A DNA stretch of 64,000 bases from Gluconobacter morbifer G707. GTDB taxonomy: Bacteria; Pseudomonadota; Alphaproteobacteria; Acetobacterales; Acetobacteraceae. The notes beneath the pieces were generated by a model. That model did no database searches and was not told the DNA's origin. It saw only the letters and a list, made by a program, of their open reading frames with translations. Every line of letters starts with the position of its first letter. Within the stretch, counting starts at the first letter, position 1. Below, one piece after another: positions 7,851 to 17,623 of the stretch. Position numbers and translations under genes: made by a program. Location of the stretch: assembly GCF_000234355.1 (NCBI RefSeq), contig NZ_AGQV01000001.1, forward strand, positions 248,001 to 312,000. The letters run 5' to 3'.

Positions 7851-9148
7851 GGGACGAGATCCTCGATCTTGAGCACGAGCGGCTTTCCCGTCACGACGGG
7901 AAGAGCGGCCAGGGCTGTAGCTGCTGCATGGATGGCCTTTTCGGGCACCTGATGGGTCACGATGGCCAGATGGGCTCCCCCCGTTGCAGCGTCATGCTGT
8001 GAAACAAAATGGACAGAGACGTCGTTGTCCCGGAGAACAGACGTCAAGTCAGCCATAACACCCGGACGGTCCTGGACGTCCAGTCGCAGATAGAAAGCAC
8101 TTTTCAATTCCGCGAGATCGGCACAGGCGACAGGGGCGGGAACGTCCTGCCGGCCCCAGACCGGAATGGCGTTTCCCCGCGCCAGATCAATGAGGTCCGC
8201 GACAACGGCGGAGGCCGTCGGGCCTTCTCCCGCGCCACGGCCGGAAATGGTCATCGGCCCGCTGAAGCGCCCCAGTGTGGAAACGGCATTGAACACGCCC
8301 TCCACCGCGGCGATGGGCGCTTTGGCCGGGACCATGCAGGGACGCACCCAGGCCTCGATGGTGCCATCGGGTGCGCCGTCCGGGTTCTGGCGGCTCAGGC
8401 CCAGCAGCTTGATGCTGTATCCCAGTTCCTTCGCGAATTTCAGGTCCTGGGCCGTGATGTCGCGGATGCCGTGGACCGGCAGGCTGTCGAAGTGGAGGGG
8501 GCGGAAGGCCAGTCCGGCGAGGATCGCCAGCTTGTGGGCCGTATCCCATCCGTCCACATCCGTGGAGGGTTCGGCTTCCGCGTATCCCCTGGCCTGCGCT
8601 TCGGCCAGCACCTCTTCGAAGTCGCGGCCGGAAGTACGCATTTCCGTCAGGATATAGTTGCAGGTGCCGTTCAGGATTCCGCCGACACTTTCCAGCCTGT
8701 CCGCGGCCAGACCTTCCCGGACGAGTTTGATGGCGGGAATTCCTCCCGCAACGGCGGCTTCGAACAGGAGCGGCGCATTCCTGTCGGCGGAAAGTCGGCT
8801 CAGTCTGCCGCCATGGAGCGCCACGAGCGCCTTGTTGGCGGTCACGACCGGCAGGCCGCGTTCAAGCGCGGTCACCACCATGTCCTGTGCCGGGCCTTCC
8901 GCGCCGCCGATGAGTTCGACTGCGACATCGATTCCGGTATCCTGCGCGACGGACACGGCATCGTCATGCCAGCGCAGGCCGGACAGGTCGACGCCACGGT
9001 CTTTCGTGCGGTTGCGCGCCGTGACGGCCACGACTTCGATCGGCCGGCCGGCACGGGCGGTAATCGTTTCGGCATTCTCCCGCAGGAGACGAATGACACC
9101 GATTCCGACAGTCCCAAGTCCGGCCAGTCCGATCCGCAGTGGTTTCAC
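7847..9148 (-). CDS. hom: Homoserine dehydrogenase
   Basis: A 433-residue enzyme reducing aspartate-semialdehyde to homoserine, the branch point to threonine and methionine. The NAD(P)-binding loop is at the N-terminus (GLAGLGTVGIGVIRLL); GILNGTCNYILTEM and the catalytic stretch EAEPSTDVDGWDTAHKLAIL follow. The last 90 residues (FYLRLDVQDRPGVMADLTSV) form an ACT domain, so feedback control by an amino acid, probably threonine, is expected. It overlaps both neighbours by four bases. Confidence 0.96.
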   Translation of the reverse strand: MKPLRIGLAGLGTVGIGVIRLLRENAETITARAGRPIEVVAVTARNRTKDRGVDLSGLRWHDDAVSVAQDTGIDVAVELIGGAEGPAQDMVVTALERGLPVVTANKALVALHGGRLSRLSADRNAPLLFEAAVAGGIPAIKLVREGLAADRLESVGGILNGTCNYILTEMRTSGRDFEEVLAEAQARGYAEAEPSTDVDGWDTAHKLAILAGLAFRPLHFDSLPVHGIRDITAQDLKFAKELGYSIKLLGLSRQNPDGAPDGTIEAWVRPCMVPAKAPIAAVEGVFNAVSTLGRFSGPMTISGRGAGEGPTASAVVADLIDLARGNAIPVWGRQDVPAPVACADLAELKSAFYLRLDVQDRPGVMADLTSVLRDNDVSVHFVSQHDAATGGAHLAIVTHQVPEKAIHAAATALAALPVVTGKPLVLKIEDLVP

Positions 9149-10371
9149 GATGAGGCAGCTCCCAGAAGTTCAGCGGTTCCCGCTCCGGCCCCGTGCCGGT
9201 TCATGAAGCCCTTGATGGCCCGCGTCGCCTGACGCAGCCGCTGGGTATTTTCGACAAGTCCGATCCGGACGAAGCCTTCGCCATATTCGCCGAAGCCCAG
9301 ACCGGGCGCGACGGCCACGCCTGCTTCCTTCAGCAGGAGCTTGGAGAAGGCGACACTTCCCATCCTGGCGAAGGCCGGGGGAATGGGCGCCCAGGCGAAC
9401 ATCGAGCCCGCCGGGGCCGGTACGTCCCATCCGGCGCCCTGCAGGCCGCGCAGGAGGACGTCCCGGCGCTCCTTGTACATGGCCCGGATGTCGGACACGT
9501 AATCCTGCGGGCCGTTCAGGGCCGCGACGGACGCGACCTGGATGGGCGTGAAGGCGCCGTAATCCAGGTAGGACTTGATGCGTGTCAGGGCCTGGATCAG
9601 CTGCGGGTTGCCTACGGCAAATCCCATGCGCCATCCGGCCATCGAATACGTCTTGGACATGGACGTGAACTCCACCGCGACATCCTTTGCGCCCGGAACG
9701 GCGAGGATGGATGGCGGCGGTTCGTTCTCGTTGAAATAGATTTCCGCATAGGCGAGATCGGACAGGATCCAGATGCTCTCGCGCCGGGCGAAGGCGACCA
9801 ATTCACGATAGAAATCGAGGTTGGCCACGAAGGCTGTCGGATTGGACGGGAAATTGACGATCAGTGCCGTCGGCTTGGGCACGGAGTGACGGACGGCCCG
9901 GTCCAGTGCGCGCAGCATGTCTTCGTCCGGCGTGGCCGGAATGGAGCGTACCGAGGCGCCGGCGATGATGAAGCCGAACTGGTGGATGGGATAGGACGGG
10001 TTCGGCACGAGAATCGTATCGCCGGGGCTGGTGATGGCGGAGGCCAGATTGGCCAGTCCTTCCTTTGACCCCAGTGTGGCGATGACTTCCGTCTCCGGAT
10101 CGAGGGAGACCCCGAAGCGGCGTTCGTAATAGCCCGCCATCGCCTTGCGCAGGCCGGGGATGCCCCGGCTGACGGAATAGCCGTGCGCGCGGGGATTGTT
10201 GATCGTCTCGATCAGTTTCTGCACCACGTGGGCAGGGGGCGCGCTGTCCGGATTGCCCATGCCGAGATCGATGATGTCCTCACCGACCGCGCGCGCGGCG
10301 GCCTTGGCCTTGTTCACTTCGGCGAACACATAGGGCGGCAGGCGACGGATACGGTGGAACTCTTCGGTCAT
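9145..10371 (-). CDS. alaC: Alanine transaminase AlaC-type, class I/II aminotransferase
   Basis: A 408-residue PLP enzyme closely resembling E. coli AlaC (YfdZ): RLPPYVF at the start, IIDLGMGNPD, HGYSVSRGIPGLRKAM, VPNPSYPIH, NFPSNPTA and the PLP lysine at about 240 in TSMSKTYSMAGWR. It would interconvert pyruvate/glutamate with alanine/2-oxoglutarate; related proteins act as LL-diaminopimelate aminotransferases, so aspartate-family roles cannot be excluded given hom next door. The stop overlaps the hom start. It is the first gene of the four-gene unit and lies 104 bp after the lipoprotein gene. Confidence 0.88.
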   Translation of the reverse strand: MTEEFHRIRRLPPYVFAEVNKAKAAARAVGEDIIDLGMGNPDSAPPAHVVQKLIETINNPRAHGYSVSRGIPGLRKAMAGYYERRFGVSLDPETEVIATLGSKEGLANLASAITSPGDTILVPNPSYPIHQFGFIIAGASVRSIPATPDEDMLRALDRAVRHSVPKPTALIVNFPSNPTAFVANLDFYRELVAFARRESIWILSDLAYAEIYFNENEPPPSILAVPGAKDVAVEFTSMSKTYSMAGWRMGFAVGNPQLIQALTRIKSYLDYGAFTPIQVASVAALNGPQDYVSDIRAMYKERRDVLLRGLQGAGWDVPAPAGSMFAWAPIPPAFARMGSVAFSKLLLKEAGVAVAPGLGFGEYGEGFVRIGLVENTQRLRQATRAIKGFMNRHGAGAGTAELLGAASS

Positions 10372-10475
10372 GTCCAGCTCGGATACGGAAGATGAAAGGG
10401 AGGCGAGACGATAGACAGGTTTTGTCCGGAGAGGAAATGTCTTGTGACGTTCTTCCGGTGCTCCGGACGCGTGTG

Positions 10476-11600
10476 TCAGCCGCCGAGCGTCACACGCACG
10501 CCGTCACCGATGGCCTCGGCCCTGAGGATGATGTCAGAAGCGGGGACGCCCCGCAGCATCAGGCCATGCGCCACGGCCCGGGCCCGCAGAAGGGCGAGGG
10601 CGATTTCGCGCGTCTGGTCCTGGGGTGTGAGGCCCGCTTCCGCGCTCATGGCCGCACCGAAGGCGCGGACCACCAGCTTCTGTTTGCCGCGCATGGCGAT
10701 GATATGCTGGTAGGAGGCCTGCGGGTTCCCGGCGATCTGATCCGTTGAGGGCTGGAAGCGGATCAGCGTTCCATCCGGGGTTGCGGTGTCAATGTCCGGC
10801 TGGATCGGGCCAGCCAGATTGGCGTCCTGCGGGATGTCGAAACCGGGGAAAGACGGTGCCGGCGGGGGCATGTTCCCGATCTGGGGGAACTGGCCCGGCG
10901 GGGTCTCGGGAATGGACTGTCGGACCACGGGAGGGAGTGCCGCGTCCTGCCCGGAGGTGGTCGTGTCAGATGTTTCTTTGGTCTGGTTCTGCTTCCGGGC
11001 ACCGGGGGACTTGCTGGCGGCGGGGGTGGATGCAGGGTGGGCAGGATGTGCGGAAGCGGGCGGTGCGGAGGCCGATGGTGCGGATGGGCCGGACTGCGGC
11101 GCGCCCGTCGGGAAGATCGCATCCTGCGCCGAAGTGGATGAGGCATCGGTCTGTCCGGCGCTCGTCATGGTCATGCTGGCCTGATCGCTGCTCACGCTGC
11201 CTCCCGGAGGGGCGGGCGTGGATTTCGGCGGTGGCGGGGGAATGGTCGGCAGGGCGCCATTGGACGCGCTTTGCCGCTGCGCCAGATTGCGCTGGTTCTC
11301 GAGCTGCATCGTCAGGGAGAGGCGTGCTTCCGGTGACGGGAGGTCGGGGGCCTGCGTCGGCGTGCGGCCGAGATGGGGGTAGGGATCGTTCTGACCCGGC
11401 GGGGGCGGTCTCAGGCGGGCGATCTCGCCGCCTTCATAATCGTGCCACCAGCCGGAGACGGTGTCGACGGGGTCCTGATGCTGGCAGCCGCTCAGGAACG
11501 GAAACGCCATCAGCAGGGCAAGCGGGATCTTTCCGGCGATCCTGTGCGTTGGTGGCGCGATGCGCTGCTTCCTGTTCCCGTGTCCGTGCCGTAGCGCCAC
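10476..11600 (-). CDS. Proline/alanine-rich lipoprotein with OmpA-like C-terminal region
   Basis: A 374-residue secreted protein. A basic N-terminus leads into LALLMAFPFLSGC, a lipoprotein signal with the lipidated Cys in FLSGC. The centre (about 75-270) is low-complexity Pro/Ala/Ser/Thr, probably an extended linker through the periplasm. The last 100 residues (LIRFQPSTDQI, KLVVRAFGAA, REIALALLRARAVAHGLMLR, VTLGG) have the periodicity of an OmpA-like peptidoglycan-associated domain, though the canonical Asp and Arg are not obvious. An outer-membrane anchor to the wall is the likely role. It is divergent from clpP. Confidence 0.6.
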   Translation of the reverse strand: MALRHGHGNRKQRIAPPTHRIAGKIPLALLMAFPFLSGCQHQDPVDTVSGWWHDYEGGEIARLRPPPPGQNDPYPHLGRTPTQAPDLPSPEARLSLTMQLENQRNLAQRQSASNGALPTIPPPPPKSTPAPPGGSVSSDQASMTMTSAGQTDASSTSAQDAIFPTGAPQSGPSAPSASAPPASAHPAHPASTPAASKSPGARKQNQTKETSDTTTSGQDAALPPVVRQSIPETPPGQFPQIGNMPPPAPSFPGFDIPQDANLAGPIQPDIDTATPDGTLIRFQPSTDQIAGNPQASYQHIIAMRGKQKLVVRAFGAAMSAEAGLTPQDQTREIALALLRARAVAHGLMLRGVPASDIILRAEAIGDGVRVTLGG

Positions 11601-11724
11601 TGTGCTGGTCCTGCATGATACTGAAGTGTCGAAACGGTCCGGAGCCTAGCGGTTCGTGACGGCGATGGCGAGAGTTCCTCGTTCCGCACTTGGCACCGGA
11701 GCAAACGAGGAGCAGGATAGGGGC

Positions 11725-12396
11725 ATGAAGATGCACGCTGGATCTGGAAACGATATGGATATCACCGGAATGACCCGTACCTATCTGGACGAAGAGCCGG
11801 AAACCCGGGACGACGATGACAACAAGACCCTGAACAGCCCGATCAGCGAGCTGGAAGGTCGCCTGTTCGATCAGCGCAAGGTGCTGATCTTTGGCGGCAT
11901 CAATGACAAGATTGCCCGTGATGTCACGGGGCGTCTGCTGGCGCTGGCCGGCGCGTCCGACAAGCCGATCGATGTTTATGTGAATTCGCCGGGCGGGCAT
12001 GTGGAGAGTGGCGACACCATCCATGACATGATCCGGTTCGTGGATTCGGTTGCCCCGATCAACATGATCGGAACCGGGTGGGTCGCCTCTGCCGGTGCGC
12101 TGATCTATGCCGCGGGACGCCCCGAACGCCGCGTCTGCCTGCCTAACACGCGCTTTCTTCTCCATCAGCCGATGGGCGGTGTGCGCGGTCCGGCAACGGA
12201 TATCGACATCGAGGCCCGTGAGATCATCAAGATGCGCGAGCGTCTGAACCGGATCTTCGCCAAGGAAACCGGACAGTCTTACGAAAAGGTCGCCAAGGAC
12301 ACGGATCGCAACTACTGGATGTCCGCGCGCGAAGCCATTGAATACGGGCTCGTGAAGCGGATCATCAACTCGGCAACCGAGCTGAAATCAGAATAA
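11725..12396 (+). CDS. clpP: ClpP-family serine protease (variant ClpP)
   Basis: A 223-residue peptidase subunit of Clp type, expected to form tetradecameric rings that degrade proteins fed by a Clp ATPase. The catalytic triad is visible: Ser122 in [14 protein letters not shown], His147 in [10 protein letters not shown] and an Asp in [10 protein letters not shown]. The serine context WVASAG differs from the usual QAASMG, and an acidic, Asp-rich N-terminus (about 22-35) precedes the fold, so this is probably a second, divergent ClpP, not the housekeeping one. No clpX follows. ATG 11725 is the best start; ATG 11731 is possible. Confidence 0.88.
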   Translation: MKMHAGSGNDMDITGMTRTYLDEEPETRDDDDNKTLNSPISELEGRLFDQRKVLIFGGINDKIARDVTGRLLALAGASDKPIDVYVNSPGGHVESGDTIHDMIRFVDSVAPINMIGTGWVASAGALIYAAGRPERRVCLPNTRFLLHQPMGGVRGPATDIDIEAREIIKMRERLNRIFAKETGQSYEKVAKDTDRNYWMSAREAIEYGLVKRIINSATELKSE

Positions 12397-12422
12397 AAAA
12401 ACAAAGAATAAGCAGCGAGGGA

Positions 12423-12447
12423 GCGGCGTGCCAGCATGGCACGCCGC
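12423..12447 (+). promoter_or_regulatory. Perfect 10-bp hairpin overlapping an alternative start codon
   Basis: GCGGCGTGCC at 12423-12432 and GGCACGCCGC at 12438-12447 are exact reverse complements around loop AGCAT. The ATG at 12436 falls at the loop/stem border, so it would be sequestered in mRNA. The Shine-Dalgarno-like GAGGGA lies just before the stem and ATG 12457 nine bases after it. No T-run follows, so this is not a simple terminator for clpP. Confidence 0.7.
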
Positions 12448-12456
12448 GAAGAGGTC

Positions 12457-13440
12457 ATGAAAAGCCTGGCAGATATTTATTCCCATCTTCCCGACGCTCC
12501 GTCGGAAAAGACGCTTGAACGCGTTGATTACGAGGCGCGTCACTGGAGCAGCCCGATTCAGGGGCCGCTCAAGCCCGGCACGGAAGAGCACAAGCGTGCC
12601 GTCGCCCAGATGTTCCGTGACACCTTCAATCCCTACAAGCCCTCCGTCATCGACTGGCCCAAACTGGACCCGGAGACACTTCACCGCATTACTTCCTTGC
12701 CCATCTGGGATATCGCGGTGCAGACCGAAGGCAAGGCCCGCCTGCGCATGGCGGCCTATGCGGACATGATTACCGATCCGGACATGAAGGACGCCCTCTC
12801 CCGCAATGCGTGGGAAGAGAACAGGCACAAGGAAGTCCTGTCCAAGATGGTCGAGTTCTACAAGATCCCGATGGCGCCCGAGCCGCCCTATATCGAGCCG
12901 AAAGACACGGAATGGGCCTATCTCGTCACGGGCTTCTCTGAATGTGTGGACAGTTTCTTTGCGTTCGGGCTGTTTGCCCTGGCCCAGCGGGCCGGGCTAT
13001 TCCCGCCTGAACTGATCGAGACTTTCGAGCCCGTCATGCAGGAGGAGTGCCGTCATATCCTGCTGTTCGCGAACTGGTTGGCCTGGCACCGCGCGACCAT
13101 GCCGTTCTGGAAGCGGCCGTGGTTCGAGCTGCGGGTGATCGGTGTGTGGCTGTTCCTGGCCTATGAGCGCATGGGGCTGGCACGTTCGATTGACGAGAAC
13201 GGTGAAGAGCATACGCAGGATAATAACTTCACGGTCAACGGCGCCAAGGAAATGACCAATGTCGAGATCAAGGTTCCGGAGCTGATGCAGCTCTGCCTTG
13301 ATGAAGACGCCCGCCGTTTCTCCGGTTACGATCCACGTCTGCTCCGTCCGACGACTACGCCGATGATTGCGCGCGCCATCATCAAGGGGGCGAAGCTCTG
13401 GGACCGTATCCGCGGCAAGGCGCAGCCTGCGGCGGCCTGA
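12457..13440 (+). CDS. Ferritin-like di-iron protein of unknown function
   Basis: A 327-residue, mostly helical protein. Two ExxH motifs, EENRHKE (about 121-124 from this start) and EECRHILLF (about 197-200), plus the intervening Glu in TGFSECVDS, make a credible ferritin-like carboxylate-bridged di-iron site. A hydrophobic stretch (VIGVWLFLAYERMG) lies further on. It follows clpP by 60 bp and may be cotranscribed. ATG 12436 is an alternative start that would add seven residues but sits in a strong hairpin. It could be an oxidase, a hydroxylase or an iron-storage relative; the substrate is unknown. Confidence 0.7.
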   Translation: MKSLADIYSHLPDAPSEKTLERVDYEARHWSSPIQGPLKPGTEEHKRAVAQMFRDTFNPYKPSVIDWPKLDPETLHRITSLPIWDIAVQTEGKARLRMAAYADMITDPDMKDALSRNAWEENRHKEVLSKMVEFYKIPMAPEPPYIEPKDTEWAYLVTGFSECVDSFFAFGLFALAQRAGLFPPELIETFEPVMQEECRHILLFANWLAWHRATMPFWKRPWFELRVIGVWLFLAYERMGLARSIDENGEEHTQDNNFTVNGAKEMTNVEIKVPELMQLCLDEDARRFSGYDPRLLRPTTTPMIARAIIKGAKLWDRIRGKAQPAAA

Positions 13441-13465
13441 GACAGCTCCGGACGGTTTGGCTCAG

Positions 13466-13508
13466 AGGCCGGGTTTTCTTCCTTCCGGGGAGAAGGCCCG
13501 GCCTTTTT
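13466..13508. terminator. Intrinsic terminator between convergent genes
   Basis: AGGCCGGG (13466-13473) pairs with CCCGGCCT (13497-13504), the inner TTCTTCC and GGGGAGAA extend the stem with a wobble pair, and a T run (13504-13508) follows on the plus strand. It closes the clpP/ferritin-like transcript and faces the end of the minus-strand GlcG-like gene. Confidence 0.85.
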
Positions 13509-13524
13509 GTCGTCTGCCCGTGTT

Positions 13525-14055
13525 CTAATGAAAATCGGCCTGATATTTCCGGACGGCGGCCAGGGCACAGGCTTCGTCCTTGTCACCGCCCGGCGCGCCG
13601 GAAACGCCTAATCCTCCCAGCACCATCCGGTCCGATGCCCTGCGCAGGGTGACGCCGCCGGGAACGAAAAGCACTTCCGGGATGGTATTCAGGGCTCCGT
13701 TGGGCGGACCGGATACTTTGGCCGCAATAAGGGCGCTGGTCGTGTCGAGATTGAACGCCAGACCATAGGAATAAGCCGTATAGGCTTTGCGGTAGGACAC
13801 CGAAAGCGACTGGAGAGGCACCGTGTCGCCCTTTATCACGGCCTGCTGGTGTCCGGTCGTATCCACTACGGTGGCTGTGACGGAATATCCCTGTGCGGCA
13901 CAGCTCTGCACGGCGTCTTCCGCCAGATGGGCCGCCGTCTGCCAGTCCAGCTTGGGCGTCATGATGATGTGGTTTTGCGCTCTGGCATGAACATCCGTCA
14001 TGCCGAGAAGCAGGAGCAGACCCGTGCCGGTTTTCCGGCATAGATGAAACCGCAT
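13525..14055 (-). CDS. Periplasmic GlcG/HbpS-family (DUF336) heme-binding-like protein
   Basis: 176 residues beginning with a cleavable signal (GTGLLLLLGMTDVHARA) and then the GlcG/HbpS fold: LDWQTAAHLAEDAVQSCAA, GYSVTATVVDTTGHQQAV, RKAYTAYSYG, and the glycine-rich GGLGVSGAPGGDKDEACA before a C-terminal helix. Family members bind heme or cobalamin, or accompany oxidation enzymes, and are often periplasmic. The start at 14055 has GGAGG nine bases upstream; the longer frame to 14143 lacks one. Exact ligand not determinable. Confidence 0.85.
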   Translation of the reverse strand: MRFHLCRKTGTGLLLLLGMTDVHARAQNHIIMTPKLDWQTAAHLAEDAVQSCAAQGYSVTATVVDTTGHQQAVIKGDTVPLQSLSVSYRKAYTAYSYGLAFNLDTTSALIAAKVSGPPNGALNTIPEVLFVPGGVTLRRASDRMVLGGLGVSGAPGGDKDEACALAAVRKYQADFH

Positions 14056-14153
14056 GTTCAGTATTCCTCCCTGCGCTACTCTGACGGGAGTGCTTCCGTC
14101 TGCACAATGCCTGAGGAAGGGGAACACGGAACTGTGCGTTCACGGGGGCTGGG

Positions 14154-14187
14154 CATGAAAAGAGGCTCCGGGGAGCCTCTTTTCATG
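14154..14187. terminator. Long perfect hairpin downstream of recA
   Basis: CATGAAAAGAGGCTC (14154-14168) and GAGCCTCTTTTCATG (14173-14187) are exact reverse complements around a 4-base loop. The A/T segment within the stem supplies a U-rich 3-prime side in either direction, so it can end recA transcription and also block read-through from the left. Confidence 0.8.
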
Positions 14188-14210
14188 CAGGACTGAACAG
14201 TGTGCGGGGA

Positions 14211-15248
<1,038 letters not shown>

Positions 15249-15351
15249 TCAATCCTCGTAATCGCTCATGGCTGACGGGTTGGGAACATACGATAGACCG
15301 CGTCTTCATTCCCGCAAAGAGGAGGCGTTCTGCCTTGGGAGCGCGGCGTAT

Positions 15352-15366
15352 GTTCGCAAAATGTTC
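15352..15366. promoter_or_regulatory. LexA (SOS) box of recA
   Basis: GTTC, seven bases, GTTC at 15352-15366 (GTTCGCAAAATGTTC) matches the direct-repeat LexA site established for alphaproteobacteria. Its position upstream of recA supports damage-inducible expression. Confidence 0.85.
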
Positions 15367-15448
15367 CTGTGAGGCTGATATTATGGCGCGGCTGAGATTC
15401 GCCAAGGGGTAAAATAGAGGGGAAGACGATTTTTTCGTCAGGGCCGGG

Positions 15449-16534
15449 TCAGGGCGGAGTGCCCGGCCCGGATGGCGGAACGGCTGGTTGTTTCAGCTTC
15501 CAGACATACGCGATGATTGCGGCCACCATCCTGAAATGTTCGGCAGGGACTTCGGTATCAAGAGGCAGGGTGAAGAGCGCGCGGGCCAGGGGTGGGTTGG
15601 GGACCACCGGGATGCGGTTGTCCGTTGCGACTTCCCGGATGCGCGCGGCAACGTCATCCATGCCCTTGGCGACGATCCGTGGTGCGCCGCCGCTGCCTTT
15701 TTCATAGACGAGCGCCACGGAATAATGGGTGGGGTTGGTGACGACGACCGTTGCCGTCTTGACGGCTTCCATCATGCGCTGACGGGCGATCTTGGCGCGC
15801 ATGGCTTTTTGCCGCCCTTTGACATGCGGATCACCCTCCGTGCTGCGGTATTCGTCCTTAAGGTCTTCCCGGCTCATTTTCAGTTTCGAGAGATGACGGA
15901 AGCGGGTCCAGAAGACATCGAATCCCGCGATGACAAGCTGTGCCAGCACCATGGCCACGGCGGCGCTGAATCCCAGGCGGGTTATGGCTGCCAGCAGGGC
16001 GCCGGGTTCCAGTCCTATCATTCCGCGGAGTGTCGGAATGACCGTGCTGGACAGATGCCAGAGAACGGCGGTGAAGATTCCGCATTTCACCACGACCTTG
16101 AACGTGTCAGGCAGGGTGCCTCCGCCCAGAAGGCGTTTCAGGCCGCTCAGGGGTGAAATCCGCTCCGGTTTGGGGAGGAGAGAGCCCGGATGGATCAGAA
16201 AGCCGCTTTGCAGGAAACCGGTGGCAAAAGCCAGAACCATGACCGTCCCGCAGACAGGCATGGCCATGCCGATCCCGGCGTTGATGGCGTGATCGGTGGC
16301 ATGAAGCAGACCTTCCTGCACCATTGACACCGTTCCGGCATTGGCCATCAGGCTGCGCATGGTCTGGACAAAGGTTGTGACAAGGGAAGGCAGAACGCCG
16401 AAAATTCCGACCAGACCACCCAGAAGGACCGCGAAATTCATGGCTTCCCGCGAGAGGGCCACCTTACCGTCATCCCGCGCCTTCTGGAGGCGATGCGCCG
16501 ATGGGGCTTCTGTCCGGTCTTCCGATTCCGCCAC
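15449..16534 (-). CDS. flhB: Flagellar export switch protein FlhB
   Basis: A 361-residue inner-membrane component of the flagellar type III export gate. The N-terminus AESEDRTEAPSAHRLQKARD is typical, four membrane segments follow, and the cytoplasmic domain has the self-cleavage site NPTH in VVVTNPTHYSVALVY, then AKGMDDVAARIREVA. It sets the switch from rod/hook to filament substrates. It starts two bases after the fliR stop and is the last gene of the minus-strand flagellar unit. Confidence 0.96.
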   Translation of the reverse strand: MAESEDRTEAPSAHRLQKARDDGKVALSREAMNFAVLLGGLVGIFGVLPSLVTTFVQTMRSLMANAGTVSMVQEGLLHATDHAINAGIGMAMPVCGTVMVLAFATGFLQSGFLIHPGSLLPKPERISPLSGLKRLLGGGTLPDTFKVVVKCGIFTAVLWHLSSTVIPTLRGMIGLEPGALLAAITRLGFSAAVAMVLAQLVIAGFDVFWTRFRHLSKLKMSREDLKDEYRSTEGDPHVKGRQKAMRAKIARQRMMEAVKTATVVVTNPTHYSVALVYEKGSGGAPRIVAKGMDDVAARIREVATDNRIPVVPNPPLARALFTLPLDTEVPAEHFRMVAAIIAYVWKLKQPAVPPSGPGTPP

Positions 16535-16536
16535 GC

Positions 16537-17352
16537 TTACAGCCCCGGCAGCGTTTGGAAAACGTCAGAAGCCTGTTCCTGCCAGACCGCGATCAGAACC
16601 CGGATCGTGAAGCCGAGAAGGGCAATGCCACCCAGCATCTGCAGGGGCGTGGCGGCATTGTAGATCTGAAGCGTTGGCAGAAGGCGGGTCATGATTCCGA
16701 GCATGAGCTGCCAGACCAGCGAGAGGATCAGGAATGGCGCGCTCAGTTCCAGTCCCAGCGTGAAGCTCCGCTCCGTCAGCTGGATCACGCCGTGGGTCGC
16801 ATCACCCAGCATGGGCCATGCCACAGGATGCATCATCAGGCCGCCCCCCGGCGGGATCAGGCTGTAACTGCCCAGAACGGCATGAATGGGAAAGACATAG
16901 GCTCCCGTCATCAGCAGGACGAGCGGTGCAAGCAGATTCATGAAGCGGGCAGGCGCGGAGCTGCCGGAACCCAGATCGGGATCGGGCTGAAGGACGCTCG
17001 AAATGCCGATAAACATCGCGATCATCTGTCCGGCAATGGGAAGCGCTAGGGTAATGAGCTTTGCCATCCAGCCGATCAGCACACCTGCGAACAGTTCAAC
17101 GGCGATCATGACGAGAAGCCCCGCAGGAGACAGCCGCCCCAGCGCTCCGGCGTCAGACAGCGGCGCCACCAGTGGCAGGAGCAGCGCCGTCAAGGTCAGG
17201 GTAATGCCAGCGCGGACCATCATGGGAAGGGATTGTTCGCCCAGTCCTGGCATGACCATCACCAGCGCGCTGGTCCGGGACATGACCAGCACGAAGGCCA
17301 GTGTCCACGTCGTCAGCATCGGGTCTGTCAGGGCGAAGGGCAGGGATGTCAT
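16537..17352 (-). CDS. fliR: Flagellar export protein FliR
   Basis: A 271-residue, very hydrophobic protein with about six membrane segments. FliR forms the export-gate channel with FliP and FliQ. Signature stretches are LVMSRTSALVMVMPGLGEQS near the start and VLQPDPDLGSGSS in the middle. Start and fliQ stop overlap as ATGA (17349-17352), and the stop is two bases from flhB. Confidence 0.94.
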   Translation of the reverse strand: MTSLPFALTDPMLTTWTLAFVLVMSRTSALVMVMPGLGEQSLPMMVRAGITLTLTALLLPLVAPLSDAGALGRLSPAGLLVMIAVELFAGVLIGWMAKLITLALPIAGQMIAMFIGISSVLQPDPDLGSGSSAPARFMNLLAPLVLLMTGAYVFPIHAVLGSYSLIPPGGGLMMHPVAWPMLGDATHGVIQLTERSFTLGLELSAPFLILSLVWQLMLGIMTRLLPTLQIYNAATPLQMLGGIALLGFTIRVLIAVWQEQASDVFQTLPGL

Positions 17353-17621
17353 GTCGTGCCGACGAGAATCAGCTGGTCGAAAAGGTGGCGTGAGAAGGTC
17401 AGCAGCGTTGCCGTCATGAAGGAACCCGCCATGACCATGACGGCGCCGATGGCCAGCACCTTGGGAACGAAAGAGAGGGTGCTTTCATTGATCTGGGTGA
17501 CGGCCTGCACCAGTGAGATCAGGAGGCCAACACCCAGTGCCGTCAGCAGGGCGGGTGCGCTGAGTTTGAGGGTGACGAGAAAGGTCTGCTCGAGGATGGC
17601 ACCCAGATCAATGGCGTTCAT
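17349..17621 (-). CDS. fliQ: Flagellar export protein FliQ
   Basis: 90 residues with two membrane helices separated by a short loop, the standard FliQ size and layout. LISLVQAVTQINESTLSFVP contains the family signature QAxTQINExTLxFxPK. It is part of the FliPQR export-gate core, coupled to fliR by a four-base overlap and separated from fliE by two bases. Confidence 0.95.
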   Translation of the reverse strand: MNAIDLGAILEQTFLVTLKLSAPALLTALGVGLLISLVQAVTQINESTLSFVPKVLAIGAVMVMAGSFMTATLLTFSRHLFDQLILVGTT

Positions 17622-17623
17622 GG

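Noticed and set aside
10745-11659. Long plus-strand frame opposite the lipoprotein gene
   Set aside because: It is Arg/Gly/Ser-rich shadow coding from the GC-rich Pro/Ala linker on the other strand; no ribosome site and no family.
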